Positions 7,818 to 18,262 of a stretch of 64,000 bases of DNA are shown in pieces. This DNA comes from Aphrophora alni (Eukaryota; Arthropoda; Insecta; Hemiptera; Aphrophoridae), in NCBI GenBank assembly GCA_963513935.1, contig OY740768.1, forward strand, positions 61,793,523-61,857,522, given 5' to 3'. The translations under genes were made by a program, and so were the position numbers. Numbering within the stretch: the first letter of the stretch is position 1; each line of letters begins with the position of its first letter. The notes beneath the pieces are model-generated. The model did not search any database and was not told the DNA's origin. It saw nothing but the letters and a program-made list of their open reading frames with translations.

Positions 7818-10800
7818 CTACTCGGAACGTCTGGTTTTACAATAACCGTGGGGCAGAGTATCATATTGTCCGTCTCTTTTCCGTTTCGCACCTGTGATTC
7901 TAAACGTTTTAGTTTCGCTAACGGTAACCACATCACGATCTTTTGTTCTACGGATCCGTGATTCGGTTACCGTTACAAGAACTTCTTCTTCTTTCTGAAC
8001 CATGCGTTTTAAACTTTCAAAATTCACAATACCGTCGGTTCGCAGATTCAGAGTCAGTCCTTTAACTTTACATACCGACACTGGTCCATCGGGTGTCAGA
8101 ATTTTGTATCCGTAGGTTTTTGGACCTCCGGACACAAACTCTGTTATATATGAACCAGGGCCGTAGTCTTGCAGTTCGTCAGTCATCTGTCCCAAGTAGT
8201 CACCTGTTTCCACTCTGTGTAAGCCCTCTTTATGCACATAGAGTACACTGTCCGTGTCATAATAGAGGGCCTGCGATCCGAGTGATTCCAGGTGCTCGTA
8301 GAGTTTGAGTCGAGCCTGAGCCGTAGTGTACGCGGCAATTACAACATTGACTGTCGCCAATACCTCACAGTCATCTTCAGCGTAGCACCAGTTGACCATT
8401 ACCGTCTCGTCGTTCACCTCCTGTATATTGTTCACTTCGACGGACGGACTGACTAGCATTTTGAAAAGTTCCGTAGGTTGCCTAATTATAGAAGTCTTAC
8501 TCTGATTCTCTCTCTGACCGAACTTACCCCAAAATGAATTGAGCATAAGTTTTGCCAGAGAGCGTAGACCTTCGTTCTTACCTATTCGGTCGCTATTTAG
8601 CTGGATGCCCTCGTTACAAAAGTAGTCGTTAATGTACTGTGTCTTGTCTTGGTCAGTCTTACACCAGCTAGGATACCCTGACGCCTCTTGTTTGATTTTA
8701 AGAAATGTATTTATGAACTCTGTGAATAATCCACCACTCCCCTCGTTGAACGACACGATTTCATATTCCCAGAGTTCATACATTTCCACTATTACGTATC
8801 CTGTAGACACAGCCTTCCGTATCTCGTCCATTGTCCAGGTCCCTGTCAACACTCGTTCGTCAACGGTATGAGTACACTCACCGGAAATTAATGTTTGGCC
8901 GCATGTTCGACACAGGACAAACATTAATTTCTTGTTCATGCTTGCCGGAAGTACGGGATGATACAGGTCACGGGGTGGTAGAACTTTACATTTCAAAAGA
9001 CCCTCTGCATTCATCCCGCGCTTCCGGCAAGCCTCGTTACCTATGTGAATTGTCGGGTGGCCTACCGGAAACTTGCCGTATTTACAGACCCAAGGATAGA
9101 GTGAACATACATCCACGTACTGGATGGTTTCACCCTTCTCCTTGCATCCGTAATAGGATCTTGTATTACCGGTACGACCACCGAAAAACGCGTGTCTAGG
9201 ATTAAGGGGTGCAGTGTCTAGAATAGGATGTGAATCGAGATAGGCCATTTGTCTGTTAAATTTTTTCATTTTTAGAAATGTTCACTCCCACATCTCGATC
9301 ACTTGGTGATCACGTGACAGCTTCGCTGTCTTAGATTTGGTGCGTGCTAGTCGGGCGTTGTGCGTGTCGGACGGGTCGTCCACCAGGGGTTCATCGCGAC
9401 CGTTGGCCCCACGCTGATCTTCCTCCCAAGTCAACCACTGCAATGCAATAGCGGACTGGGCGTCGACCAATCGGTAACCTTTTTTAGGAACAATGCTTAT
9501 GGTATTGGATCGTAGGAAGTTGCGTCTAAATGCCAGATTACACGCGCTGGCAATTGTTACGGCCTCGATGAAGGGATCGACGTTGCACACTTGGAGGAAT
9601 GAGGCTCTAAATTTTATACACGCTTGTGCCAAAATGTCCACGTCGGAGAAACAGTAATCGAATATTTCCTTTTGGAAATCGAATACGTATTCGAGTCGTA
9701 CCTGTTCGTCGTACCATGTTATAAATTCTCTGTGTCCTTTGTCGAACATCGAGTCGGGGCAGTAGTACTTTTGTTCGGGGATAGGGCCAACGTAATTTTG
9801 ATTCTCCACCCTGTTGAAGAGGTGGGGGAAATATCCCTTTTTCTTTTCCGGTGGCAAGTCGAATGCTTTGGGCAATTTGGACAATGCCATAGGCATATAG
9901 TTCAGAGAATCTATAAACTTTACATTGTCCATTTCCATGAGGATTACTTTTGTACCGCGTGTTATGAGCTCTGGAGTGAACTGCGTTTTCTCCAGCAGAT
10001 ACTTTAGGAGGAACTGGAAATCGAAACCTTGACCGTTGTGAGCGATTACGCAAACTTTTTTGTACGGTTTACGTACGTCCATTACGTAGGACATGAATCC
10101 TTCGACTGGATCATTCTTGAAAACGTGCGTACGGTCTTCGCAATTTTCAAACTCTTCACCGTTTATGCATACCCAACAGTACTGTTGTGCTACGCATAAG
10201 GTCACCCTGTGCACTTGAGCCGCGTCTAGAGCTTCGTCTTGACGCGTCTCCAGATCGAAGAAAATGAAGAGGAAATCTTTTTCGATCGGTCTTCTGCAAT
10301 CTACTCTCATGTAGCACATGTGATTAGGGGGCATTTAATCCCGACACACTTTACAGTACGTTTCACCGCACACGTGTTCGGTACTACGCTTACTCGTCAT
10401 GATTATTTTCTCGCAATCGCGACACTTTTTCATGGAGGAACAGATATTCGGCGTGTGTGCAGCAAAACAGTCCTTGTTCATAAACTGTCTGTTGCAGTCG
10501 CCGCAATGGATATGACCGTTTTCCATTATGCACGGTGCTGAACGTTTACAGCCGTAACAAGTGGCCAAACATCTGTGATCACCACGATGATCGAAAGGGA
10601 CATGACACGTCTCACAAAAATAAATGCAAGCGAAAGCGGCTGTGAGATTTGTGATTACGTTAAAATGACCTTGGTGAAAGAGTAGATTGATTGTGTATTG
10701 GGGATTGGTTACGTCACCTTCGAAATACACGACACGCCCTTTATTTCCATAACTGTACACAGTTATTTTGTGATTGGGTAAAAAGTCTTGGAATTTTTGC

Positions 10801-11432
10801 AATTCCTGCACCCCTGCACCCTCGACACCTATTTGGACATCGGCGTCAGTCATTAGTTGCCGCGCTCTGAGTGTCTGTCTCTTGGCTCTGTCCTTACGTA
10901 CAAGTTCATAGTCTTTGTCTTTCTCGGCATGGGCTTTAGCGACTACAATAGAGCAAGGTAAACACAGAGAGTCCGTGTTCTTAATCACAACTATGCCCCG
11001 CCTAGCTTTACATTCTTCGTCATAGTTGTTGTAAATCCCTGGTCTAACACGACGTCCTCGCCCTACAGGTTCTTTTACTTTAGTACATTCTACTTTAAAC
11101 GTATCGCTAGATTTGAAACCTTCGGTATTGCTCTGAATAATACCACCGAATATTTTCCAGAGCAAATCGTAAGTTACATCTCTAGCGGGTCTGAAAGCTA
11201 CGTACCCAGGCTCGTGATTTTTTACGTTCAAACTAGTCAGTGTAAACCCTAAAAGATCTTCGTCAGTCGTATTTTCAGTCATCTGATCGATCAACTCCTC
11301 TAGACCACGCTTGATCCATTCAATTTCCTCTACGTCCGACGGTGGTGAATTGAATTTAAAAACGACTTTGGTTCCGTAAAGACGAAACTTTTTAACATAA
11401 GAATCACAAGTAGAAACTACGTACACAGACAT
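7818..11432 (-). pseudogene. Protein-primed family B DNA polymerase, two in-frame stops
   Basis: One reading frame of ~1200 codons from the ATG at 11432, cut by TAA (10335-10337) and TGA (9282-9284). The first part (365 codons) has an unassigned N-terminal region and a Cys/His-rich zinc-binding array (FCETCHVPFDH, CYGCKRSAPC, HCGDCN). The second carries the exonuclease: FFDLETR (Exo I), AHNGQGFDFQ (Exo II) and YCFSDVDIL (Exo III). The third carries the polymerase: YVDVCSLYP (motif A), LNSFWGKFG (motif B), YYDTDSV (motif C) and VKGLTLN. This is the replicative polymerase of Polintons. The 9282 stop lies between exonuclease and palm, so no single product would have both unless the stops are read through. 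All catalytic motifs are intact, so inactivation is recent. Confidence 0.95.
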
Positions 11433-11509
11433 ATTATGAAATTAGCAACAATCAACAAAGACACGTTTACTCACCAAGTGTTCCAAGCAGAGTGATGGAA
11501 ATAGTGGCA

Positions 11510-11646
11510 ACTCGGTGGACTTAAATAGTCCCAATACGGAATTTCTCCCAGGCCACGCCCACGCCCCGCCCACATTCCACGATTTAAATAGCCCAATACG
11601 GAAGTTTCCCCCAAGCCACGCCCACGCCCCACCCGCATTCCACGAA
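11510..11646. promoter_or_regulatory. Duplicated GC-box region between divergent genes
   Basis: Two tandem ~62-bp units, each with TTAAATAG, CCAATACGGAA and a CCACGCCCACGCCCC block, then ATTCCACGA. GC/CACCC-type boxes plus TTAAATA suggest a bidirectional promoter or enhancer for PolB (minus) and the small right-end gene (plus). Factor binding is inferred. Confidence 0.6.
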
Positions 11647-11690
11647 TGCTTGATGGGTGGGAGCTTATCGACTTCCGGGAGTATTGAGTG

Positions 11691-11727
11691 TATATAAGCG
11701 AGACATTGTATTGCAATACCATCAGTT
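11691..11727 (+). promoter_or_regulatory. TATA plus TCAGT initiator core promoter
   Basis: TATATAAG at 11691-11698 and ATCAGTTGTG with initiator TCAGT at 11722-11726, about 31 nt apart, precede the ATG at 11757. A textbook arthropod RNA polymerase II core promoter. Confidence 0.8.
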
Positions 11728-11756
11728 GTGAACTATACTCCGACTTGTAAGTTACT

Positions 11757-12059
11757 ATGGCTTCTGTTATTGATAAATTTAACTCTGTGGTATCAACGGC
11801 TTGTATCGACACTGTTCCGATACGTTCGTTGAGTATCGGTCGTGAGTATCTTATTTTAGATGCTAAGACTATACCAACCAAATACGGAACCAGCATAATT
11901 GTTGATTTTGACGATGGGCATGGTGATAAAAAGAGAACATTTCTTCCGAAAAGTTATGTTCTGGCTTTAGAGGGGACCGCGGTTTCTGAGCTTGTCGGAA
12001 AAAAATTAACTGTAATGGAACATGTTGATCGTACCGTCCTTCTTAAGATAAAGGCTTAG
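11757..12059 (+). CDS. Small right-end Polinton protein, possible OB-fold
   Basis: 100 aa, the only plus-strand gene of the element. The product has an IGREYLI...AKTIPTKYGTSIIVDF core, FLPKSYV and a short C-terminal strand LTVMEHVDRTVLLKIKA. The alternating strands and size would fit an OB-fold single-strand DNA-binding protein, but no diagnostic motif proves it. I recall similar small proteins near TIRs of insect Polintons without an assigned function. It has its own TATA/initiator promoter and is transcribed divergently from PolB, consistent with an early or replication role. The ORF is intact. Confidence 0.8.
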   Translation: MASVIDKFNSVVSTACIDTVPIRSLSIGREYLILDAKTIPTKYGTSIIVDFDDGHGDKKRTFLPKSYVLALEGTAVSELVGKKLTVMEHVDRTVLLKIKA

Positions 12060-12193
12060 TTTTTTTTTTAAAGTGGAGGGGAGGCGATAACCAATAGTGG
12101 ATTGATCGTCACCGAGGGCCGCGGGGCTGGTTCGGCTCTCCGAGGGTAAACCTTTTGTTTACTCTTGCTCATATTCTCTCTGTCTCTTTCTTG
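12060..12193. other. Short non-coding segment before right TIR
   Basis: A T-run directly after the stop, then unremarkable sequence with GC-rich words. Nothing identified. Confidence 0.5.
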
Positions 12194-12422
12194 TCATATA
12201 GGTAAGAAAGGGGGTCGCGTCGCTTTCGACTACCTAGTTTCGGCTACCATTCCAAGGTCAGGTGTGTTTAGACAGACAGGTTCTGACTGGTCTATGTCAG
12301 CCGGATTGTACAACAGTGCGTAACACGGAGGTTCCTCGGGCCGACCCAACGTTTGACTCACTATCTACCAGAGTGTAGCACATGTGTTTATGTATCGTGT
12401 TAAACCTAAAAGATTGTTAACC
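12194..12422. repeat. Right terminal inverted repeat of the Polinton
   Basis: Inverted match to 252-481. Ends GATTGTTAACC at its outer edge. A partial direct copy follows immediately. Confidence 0.93.
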
Positions 12423-12517
12423 CGTTTCGGCTACCATTCCAAGGTCAGATGTGTTTAGATTAGACAGACAGGTTCTGACTGGTCTATGTCAGCCGGATTG
12501 CACAACAGTGCGTAACA
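12423..12517 (+). repeat. Partial direct duplication of the right TIR
   Basis: GTTTCGGCTACCATTCCAAG through GCGTAACA repeats 12237-12324 with a small insertion (TTAGA). The TIR is therefore tandemly iterated on this side or was duplicated on integration. No equivalent exists outside the left TIR. Confidence 0.9.
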
Positions 12518-12778
12518 ATGTTACTGCGCATGCGTACTAGTCGCGATTAACTGTTTAAGAAAGGAGATTAGATGGAGAAAGCTAAGTTTACGTTAGTAGC
12601 TTGAATAGTGAACGTGGCCCCTTCCAAGATGTATAAGGTCTCCGAGCTCTTGGGTAGCAGATATTTATTGTTTTTTAAACTATTTGTATCACTTTTGTTT
12701 GGAGAGAGAGAGAGAGAGAATAAAAATTATTAAAACATTAGTTTTCATGTTATTAATCCAGAGACAAATTGGTAGATG
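12518..12778. other. Unassigned flank with a (GA)n tract
   Basis: Contains TACTGCGCATGCGTAC and a 20-bp GA-rich run at 12701-12720. No gene recognised. Confidence 0.5.
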
Positions 12779-12884
12779 GTTGAAGGTACGGGGCGGTACC
12801 CGTATCGCGAGGTGTACGCGAGTTTTTCGCGCGCGCGCGAAAAACTCGGTACACCTCGCGTTACGGATCAACGTACCGTTTAAC
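12779..12884. repeat. GC-rich imperfect palindrome (hairpin)
   Basis: The inner 55 bp (12806-12860) is almost a perfect palindrome: CGCGAGGTGTAC ... GTACACCTCGCG around GAGTTTTT, a (CG)n centre and AAAAACTC, with one extra base. Looser arms GTTGAAGGTACG and CGTACCGTTTAAC extend it to ~106 bp. Could be a MITE or fold-back; it is strikingly CG-rich for this AT-rich region. Confidence 0.85.
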
Positions 12885-12948
12885 TTTTTAATATAACTAT
12901 TCTTTTAATCGTTATATAATACGTTAAATATACAACTTGTAATACTAT

Positions 12949-13020
12949 GCATCATAGCTCAGTAGGTAGCGTGTCCGTCTTCAAATCTTAACTTTACAGG
13001 TTCGAATCCAGGAGGGGGCA
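12949..13020 (+). ncRNA. tRNA-like SINE head (tRNA pseudogene)
   Basis: Perfect internal Pol III promoter: A box TAGCTCAGTAGG (12955-12966) and B box GGTTCGAATCC (12999-13009). Acceptor and anticodon stems do not pair properly, so it is not a functional tRNA. It is followed directly by a repetitive body, as in tRNA-derived SINEs. Confidence 0.7.
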
Positions 13021-13375
13021 AACAATGGCGTCTTACAGGTGGTGGTGGTGGTGGGCAAGGATTGGGTAAACAACAAAATGGCGGGGGGAGGGGCAGGGGC
13101 AACAAAATGGTGTCTCCGGGGAGGGGCGACAAGATGGCGTCTACCATGTGGGGGCAACAAAATGGCGTCTCCAGGGGGGAAAGGGCAAGGGGGAGGGGGC
13201 AACAAAATGGCGTCGGGGAGGGGCCAAGGGGTGGGGGCAACAAAATGGCGGGCAAGGGGGAGGGGCCAAGGGGAGGGGGCAGGGGGAGGGGGAGGGTGGG
13301 GCCAAGGGGGAGGGGCCAAGGGGAGGGGGCCAAGGGGGAGGGGCCAGGGGGAGGTGGGGTGGGGGGCAGCCGCCA
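13021..13375 (+). repeat. G-rich minisatellite with CAACAAAATGGCG core
   Basis: CAACAAAATGGCG or a close variant recurs at least five times (near 13069, 13099, 13147, 13199, 13239), spaced by GGGGAGGGG/GGGCAAGGG runs. Long ORFs on both strands (Pro/Leu or Gly-rich) are composition artefacts. A strong G-quadruplex candidate. Confidence 0.9.
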
Positions 13376-13406
13376 TGTTGTCCTCAACCGACGCACACTC
13401 TACTAG

Positions 13407-13745
13407 TTAAGAACTTTCTTAACTCAGGGTACTGCGTTAAGGAAATAATTTACCTCTCATTCCATCCCTGTGAGTGGGACATAACAAAATACCAATGACG
13501 ATACTTAACACACAACCACAATAAAAATAATATATCCTAACAGTTAAGAACTTTCTTAACTCATAGTACTGCGTTACGGAAATAATTTACCTCTCATTCT
13601 AACCCTAAACCGGGACAAAACAATGTTCCAATGACGATACTTAGGATAAAACCACACTAAGAAAGATATATCTTAACAGTTAAGAACTTTCTTAACTCGG
13701 AATTCTATTGTTACGGAAATAAAATACCTCTTATTCTAGCCACAA
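13407..13745 (+). repeat. Three ~137-bp satellite units
   Basis: Three tandem units each start GTTAAGAACTTTCTTAACTC, an inverted-repeat word (TTAAGAA/TTCTTAA), and contain ACGGAAATAATTTACCTCTCATTC. They share words with the larger array at 15.6-21 kb (CAATGACGATACTTAGGA, AATTTACCTCTCA). Confidence 0.85.
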
Positions 13746-15655
13746 ACAATAAAACATTTTACATTCTTACTTTTACTACGACATAGAAATTACAATTTTT
13801 CAATGATGACACTATTACAGAAATACATTCAGTCCGCCGTTTCTACAATATTTCGACCATCTCTAACTTGTTACCAGGCGACGAAGAATTAAAGATTGTG
13901 GAACCTACTGGTAAACATGTTTAAAAAAAAAAGGAAAACAAATTTCATTAACAAATGCTAAAATTTATTTAGCTTAAATTCTTTGAATTAAATTTGACCA
14001 TTTACAAAATACTTATAACAACATTTCATATTTCTTGGTCTTTTAAAAGAAAATTACAAAATTTAGATTTCAGCATAAAAAAAGAATTTATATAAAGAAT
14101 TAAAATTTTTAGATATAAAAATAAAGATCGAAATTGTGTATTACAGTTAACAAGATTTTGTATTATCAAATACTTAGTTTACTACTATATATATAGAGAT
14201 ACATTTTTAAAACTAGCTAGACACATACCTTTTCTATTTTAATGAAAAAAAGACAATTTTATAATATATATAAAAAAAATTAATTAATTTTGTTTTAAAC
14301 TATTGACGTCAATATATATTTTTTTAATTTTGAAAAATAACCCCTTTGGGGTCGTGAAGGCCGAAATTTTTTGCATGCAGCCCCATCCAATTATTTTGAT
14401 TCTAAATTAGTACACATTATTTTACAGATTTAAAAAGAAGTGAAGACACATTATCATACAGAGTTTTGTTAATTGAACAAAATTTGTTATTTTTTTACTA
14501 AAGAATAATTTCACAACCAGAGTTCCTTTAACAACTGTCATTTTTCGAAAAGGTTTATATTTCCTTTTATGCATATGCACGAGATGATATGGTGCACTAA
14601 GAGAAAGTTGAAACTGAGTTTGAACCTGTCTGCGATTGCAATCTCAAAGCAATCTCGGAACAATCTCGGACCAGCTTTTGCTAAGCAAAAGAAGTTAAAA
14701 AGAGATTTAGACAAGCTCATACAGGTTGTTCGACAAGTCTTTGTAATGAAAAATGATTTTTAATTTAATTAAAATGAAAAGGAAAATTATCTGAATTACA
14801 AAATGTTCAAAAAGATTATAAATAAGTTTTTTTAATATTGATAAAGAATCTAATATATCTCGATCTTTGTTTGAGATAAAGAATTGTAACAAGCTGCTAG
14901 GAAATTTTAAAACAAAAGATTCTAATTAAGAAAAACATTTGACTAGTTAATTCTTTGACTTTATGACTATTTAAATTTATAATTTGATTTTGTAAATTGT
15001 TTTTAAATGAAAGAAGGTTATTCTATTTTTTACAAGACATTAGCCTTCAATAAAGTTACAGAAAAATCAAAAGAAAATAATCCTAGTTAAATTATTTCTG
15101 AACAAACATATATCAGTAATTAAAACTTAAAATATTAACAGATTTATATTATGGTCAATTGTAATTTCGAATACCTGGAACTTGTTGTAAAATGCTTAGA
15201 AGAGTGACATGTGTCTGAAGGTCATTATGCGATGGAAATTACATGTAGAAAGCTAAACTCACAAAAGAACTAGTACTATTAAACTGTAACACATTTTTGA
15301 ATTTAGAAGAAAGAGAACTGTATGATTACTGAACTGATGCACATTAGCTATTTCGGAGATTTCATGTTCCAAAAAAAAGACTTGTGATTAATAATGTGAT
15401 TTAGAAACGATTGACATAAAAGCAGTTGACCGGGTTCGGAGTGCAAGGATCATGTGATTGTGGATTATGATATTCCCCGCCAGGTCTCAGCACAGGGCGG
15501 TAGCATGACAATATTCGAATAAGGGTGTGGGTTTACTAATGTCGATAAGCAGATTTTATATTTATGTCTGAAGGACGTTACAAACTGACGTTACTACTTT
15601 ATTACTATAATTTATTTTACACTCTATCCTTGTAATAGAAAATTTAAACACACAA
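13746..15655. other. AT-rich stretch, no gene recognised
   Basis: Contains only short ORFs with no family resemblance, among them 14569-14763. A GC-richer patch at ~15425-15520 (CCGCCAGGTCTCAGCACAGG) is unassigned. Confidence 0.5.
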
Positions 15656-17121
15656 ATGAAGACTTGTAGAACACGTTAATACATATCCCAGAGTCTCTAC
15701 CATTTTTGGACTTTTCCAAACTTAGTTGACTACTTTACTATAATAACGTACCACACTTAGTAACTTATACTAGGGTATAGTAATGCTCCACGTAGAACAA
15801 AAAACACACTTAAATCGGCGTGTCTATTATTAAAAACAATTTTCTTCTTCTGCCTACAAACATAATACAATCTTCTACCTTACTCACTAACTTATACTGG
15901 GAGATAAAAATGTTCTAATGCTGACAAATAAACACTTAGACTGTTTTCTCTTCTAATTTTAATCCTTTTATACCTCAGCATAATAGTTGACTACAAAATT
16001 CTACAACGCACTTTAACTTGGATTATAAATATGTGCAAAAGTTGAGCAATAGGACAAAATCACACTTTGTCTACTATTTTTAGACATTTCATACCTAATT
16101 TTACCATGAATATTAGAACACAAGCACAATAAGAATTGTACAACATAAGTTTGTAGTTCTTTCTTAAATTATCTTATTATATTACTAGAATAATCTACCT
16201 CTCAATATAACATATACATAAAAATGAATCAAAGATTAGCCCTAATAATCAACGAAACTTATACCGGCGTCTCTGATGTATGCAGTCATTTCCTAACTCG
16301 GCTAAAACTTTGCTACATATATCAACCTCAGACTCTAGCTTACACAAGTACACAGCAATGTTTCAAGGTATTGACATTTAGGACACAACTACAGTAAGAT
16401 CCGTGTTTCCACGATGACGAAAATTTCCTAACTTGGCTTACTACATTATTGAATTAACTTATGTCACACTCTGTGATATAAAGATATTTCAATCATTGAC
16501 AATTATGTAATAATCGCGTAAAGACAGGCGTATCTAGCTTTTTAAATTATCTAACTGATACTCTTATATGTAATATATAGCCAATGTTTAAAATATTTAA
16601 CTATAAAAGTAGACAATATAAGACCTATCAGCTTCGTAAAAATAATATGAAATCAATAAAAACTAGACTTTTGATATATCATAATAAATTATTTTATTTA
16701 ATTAAAACATTTTGGATTTATTAAAAGTAAACCTACTGATGAAGCTATGATTAACTCTAAACAAACAAATCTATTTTTTGTATTTAAAGCTCTTTGATTG
16801 TTTTATATAAGGAGTGGAAAAAAAGTGAAACAAGATCCTTTTACAACACAAGGAGCACAACCAAACTCAATTTTAAATTGCATTACGTGAAAAATAAATT
16901 TGTAGACTAGTGTATTTGTGCTTAAAATACCTTAATCAATTGTCGGAAAATGTTAAATAATTTCAAACTATAAGATTTTTTTGTGCCATTCTAAAGTCTT
17001 GGTTGTTTCTCATAAAGGTTAGGTTACTTTAATATCCTATATGTTAGGTTGGGAACTATAATATATTTTTTTGTTAATGCATATATCTTTAATTTTTTTA
17101 ATGTTCAACTAGTAACTATTC

Positions 17122-17213
17122 ATGGATAAAATAAAGCAAAAGCTTAGAGTTTCAAATATTTTAATAATATAAATGAGCTACAATTGTTTCGCCTTGCGGC
17201 ATCATCGGGCAAC
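17122..17213 (-). mobile_element. Penelope-like 3' tail fragment
   Basis: The reverse complement is nearly identical to 43325-43415, the 3' end of a Penelope-like element, including GATGATGCCGCAAGGCGAAAC (hammerhead-like core). Ends at the same boundary on both copies. Confidence 0.8.
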
Positions 17214-17816
17214 ATAAAATTTAGTAGCTATTCTTTTGTATGAAACTGATTAATGATTTACTACAATAATTTACCTCGCATATTAACCTACACTGTGATA
17301 TAATAGTGCTGCAATGATGAAATAATGACTCTAATAACATACCTACAATAATGACGGTGCCTATACAACAATCAAACCTTACCTAACCCATCTTACAATT
17401 TTATAAGAATAATCTAACTCTCAATCTAACTTGTACTGTGATAAAACAATGCTCCAATGATGACTCTAATAACATACCTACAATAATAACTGTACCTCTA
17501 AAACGATCAAACCTTACCTAACCCATCTTACAATTTTATAAGAATAATCTAACTTTCAATCTAACTTTACTGTGATAAAACAATGCTCCAATGATGACTC
17601 TTATAACATACCTACAATAATAACGGTGTCTCTACAACGATCAAACCTTACATAACCCATCTTACAATTTTATAAGAATAATCTAACTCTCAATCTAACT
17701 TGTACTGTTATAAAATAATGCTGCAATGATGACTTTAATAACATATCTACAATAATAACGGTACCTCTAAAATGATTAAGCCTTACCTAATCCAACTTAC
17801 AATTTTATAAGAATAA

Positions 17817-18262
17817 TTTTCATTACTGTTGAGACCGATGGTTCTTGGTGGAATTCCATGTTTAAAGATAATAAAACACAATTATTTATTTTGTAAAATC
17901 CACTTTTAATTAGTCTAGCCGACCAATGGTTTCGCCTGCTAAGGCATTGACGAGGCTGTATTACAGACTGAAGAAAAAAGACAAAAACAGAAAACCTTAA
18001 AACTAGAGGGTGGGAGTTAGGATACAATGAATGGAAGGTTGGGGAAATACCCGGCCTGGGCAATGACCCTGGGCAATCCCCAACCTTCCATTCATTGTAT
18101 CCTAACTCCCACCCTCTAGTTTTAAGGTTTTCTGTTTTTTTCTTTTTTCTTCAGTCTGTAATACAGCCTCGTCAATGCCTTAGCAGGCGAAACTATTGGT
18201 CGGCTAGACTAATTAAAAGTGGATTTTACAAAATAAATAATTGTGTTTTATTATCTTTATAA
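17817..18262. mobile_element. Fold-back made of two inverted retroelement tails
   Basis: Arms of ~185 bp (17862-18046 and 18079-18261) are near-perfect inverse copies meeting around ACCCGGCCTGGGCAATGACC. Each arm carries GCAGGCGAAAC...GGTCGGC, related to the Penelope-type tail at 33415-33500. TTTATAAGAATAAT borders both sides and interrupts a satellite monomer, suggesting a 14-bp target duplication. The ORF 17797-18063 is spurious. Confidence 0.85.

Larger units (their letters stand above)
252..12422 (-). mobile_element. Endogenous Polinton/Maverick (adintovirus-like), defective
   Basis: A 12.2-kb block bounded by inverted repeats that holds most of the Polinton hallmark genes: protein-primed DNA polymerase B, RVE integrase with chromodomain, A32-like packaging ATPase, adenain-like protease and a penton-like protein. 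It also has a phospholipase A2 protein, a DUF8207-like protein, a fibre-like repeat protein, a metalloproteinase with hemopexin domain and a small right-end protein. All but the last are on the minus strand. No major capsid gene is visible. Four in-frame stops and two frame changes interrupt genes, so it is defective as assembled. No 6-bp target duplication is evident at the TIR edges, so one or both true termini may be rearranged. Confidence 0.95.

Noticed and set aside
11471..11896. 141-codon minus-strand ORF overlapping the small right-end gene
   Set aside because: Antisense to a better supported gene with its own promoter; its repeats come from the GC-box duplication.
252..12422. Alternative genetic code in the Polinton explaining in-frame stops
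   Set aside because: TAA, TAG and TGA all interrupt genes and also end other genes of the element; a host nuclear copy would use the standard code.
12949..13020. Functional tRNA gene
   Set aside because: A and B boxes are good, but acceptor and anticodon stems do not pair.
12959..13498. Several overlapping Gly-, Pro- and Leu-rich ORFs on both strands
   Set aside because: Products of the G-rich minisatellite; no start context, conservation or domain.
17797..18063. 88-codon minus-strand ORF in the satellite region
   Set aside because: It lies in one arm of the fold-back element and has no protein similarity I can recognise.
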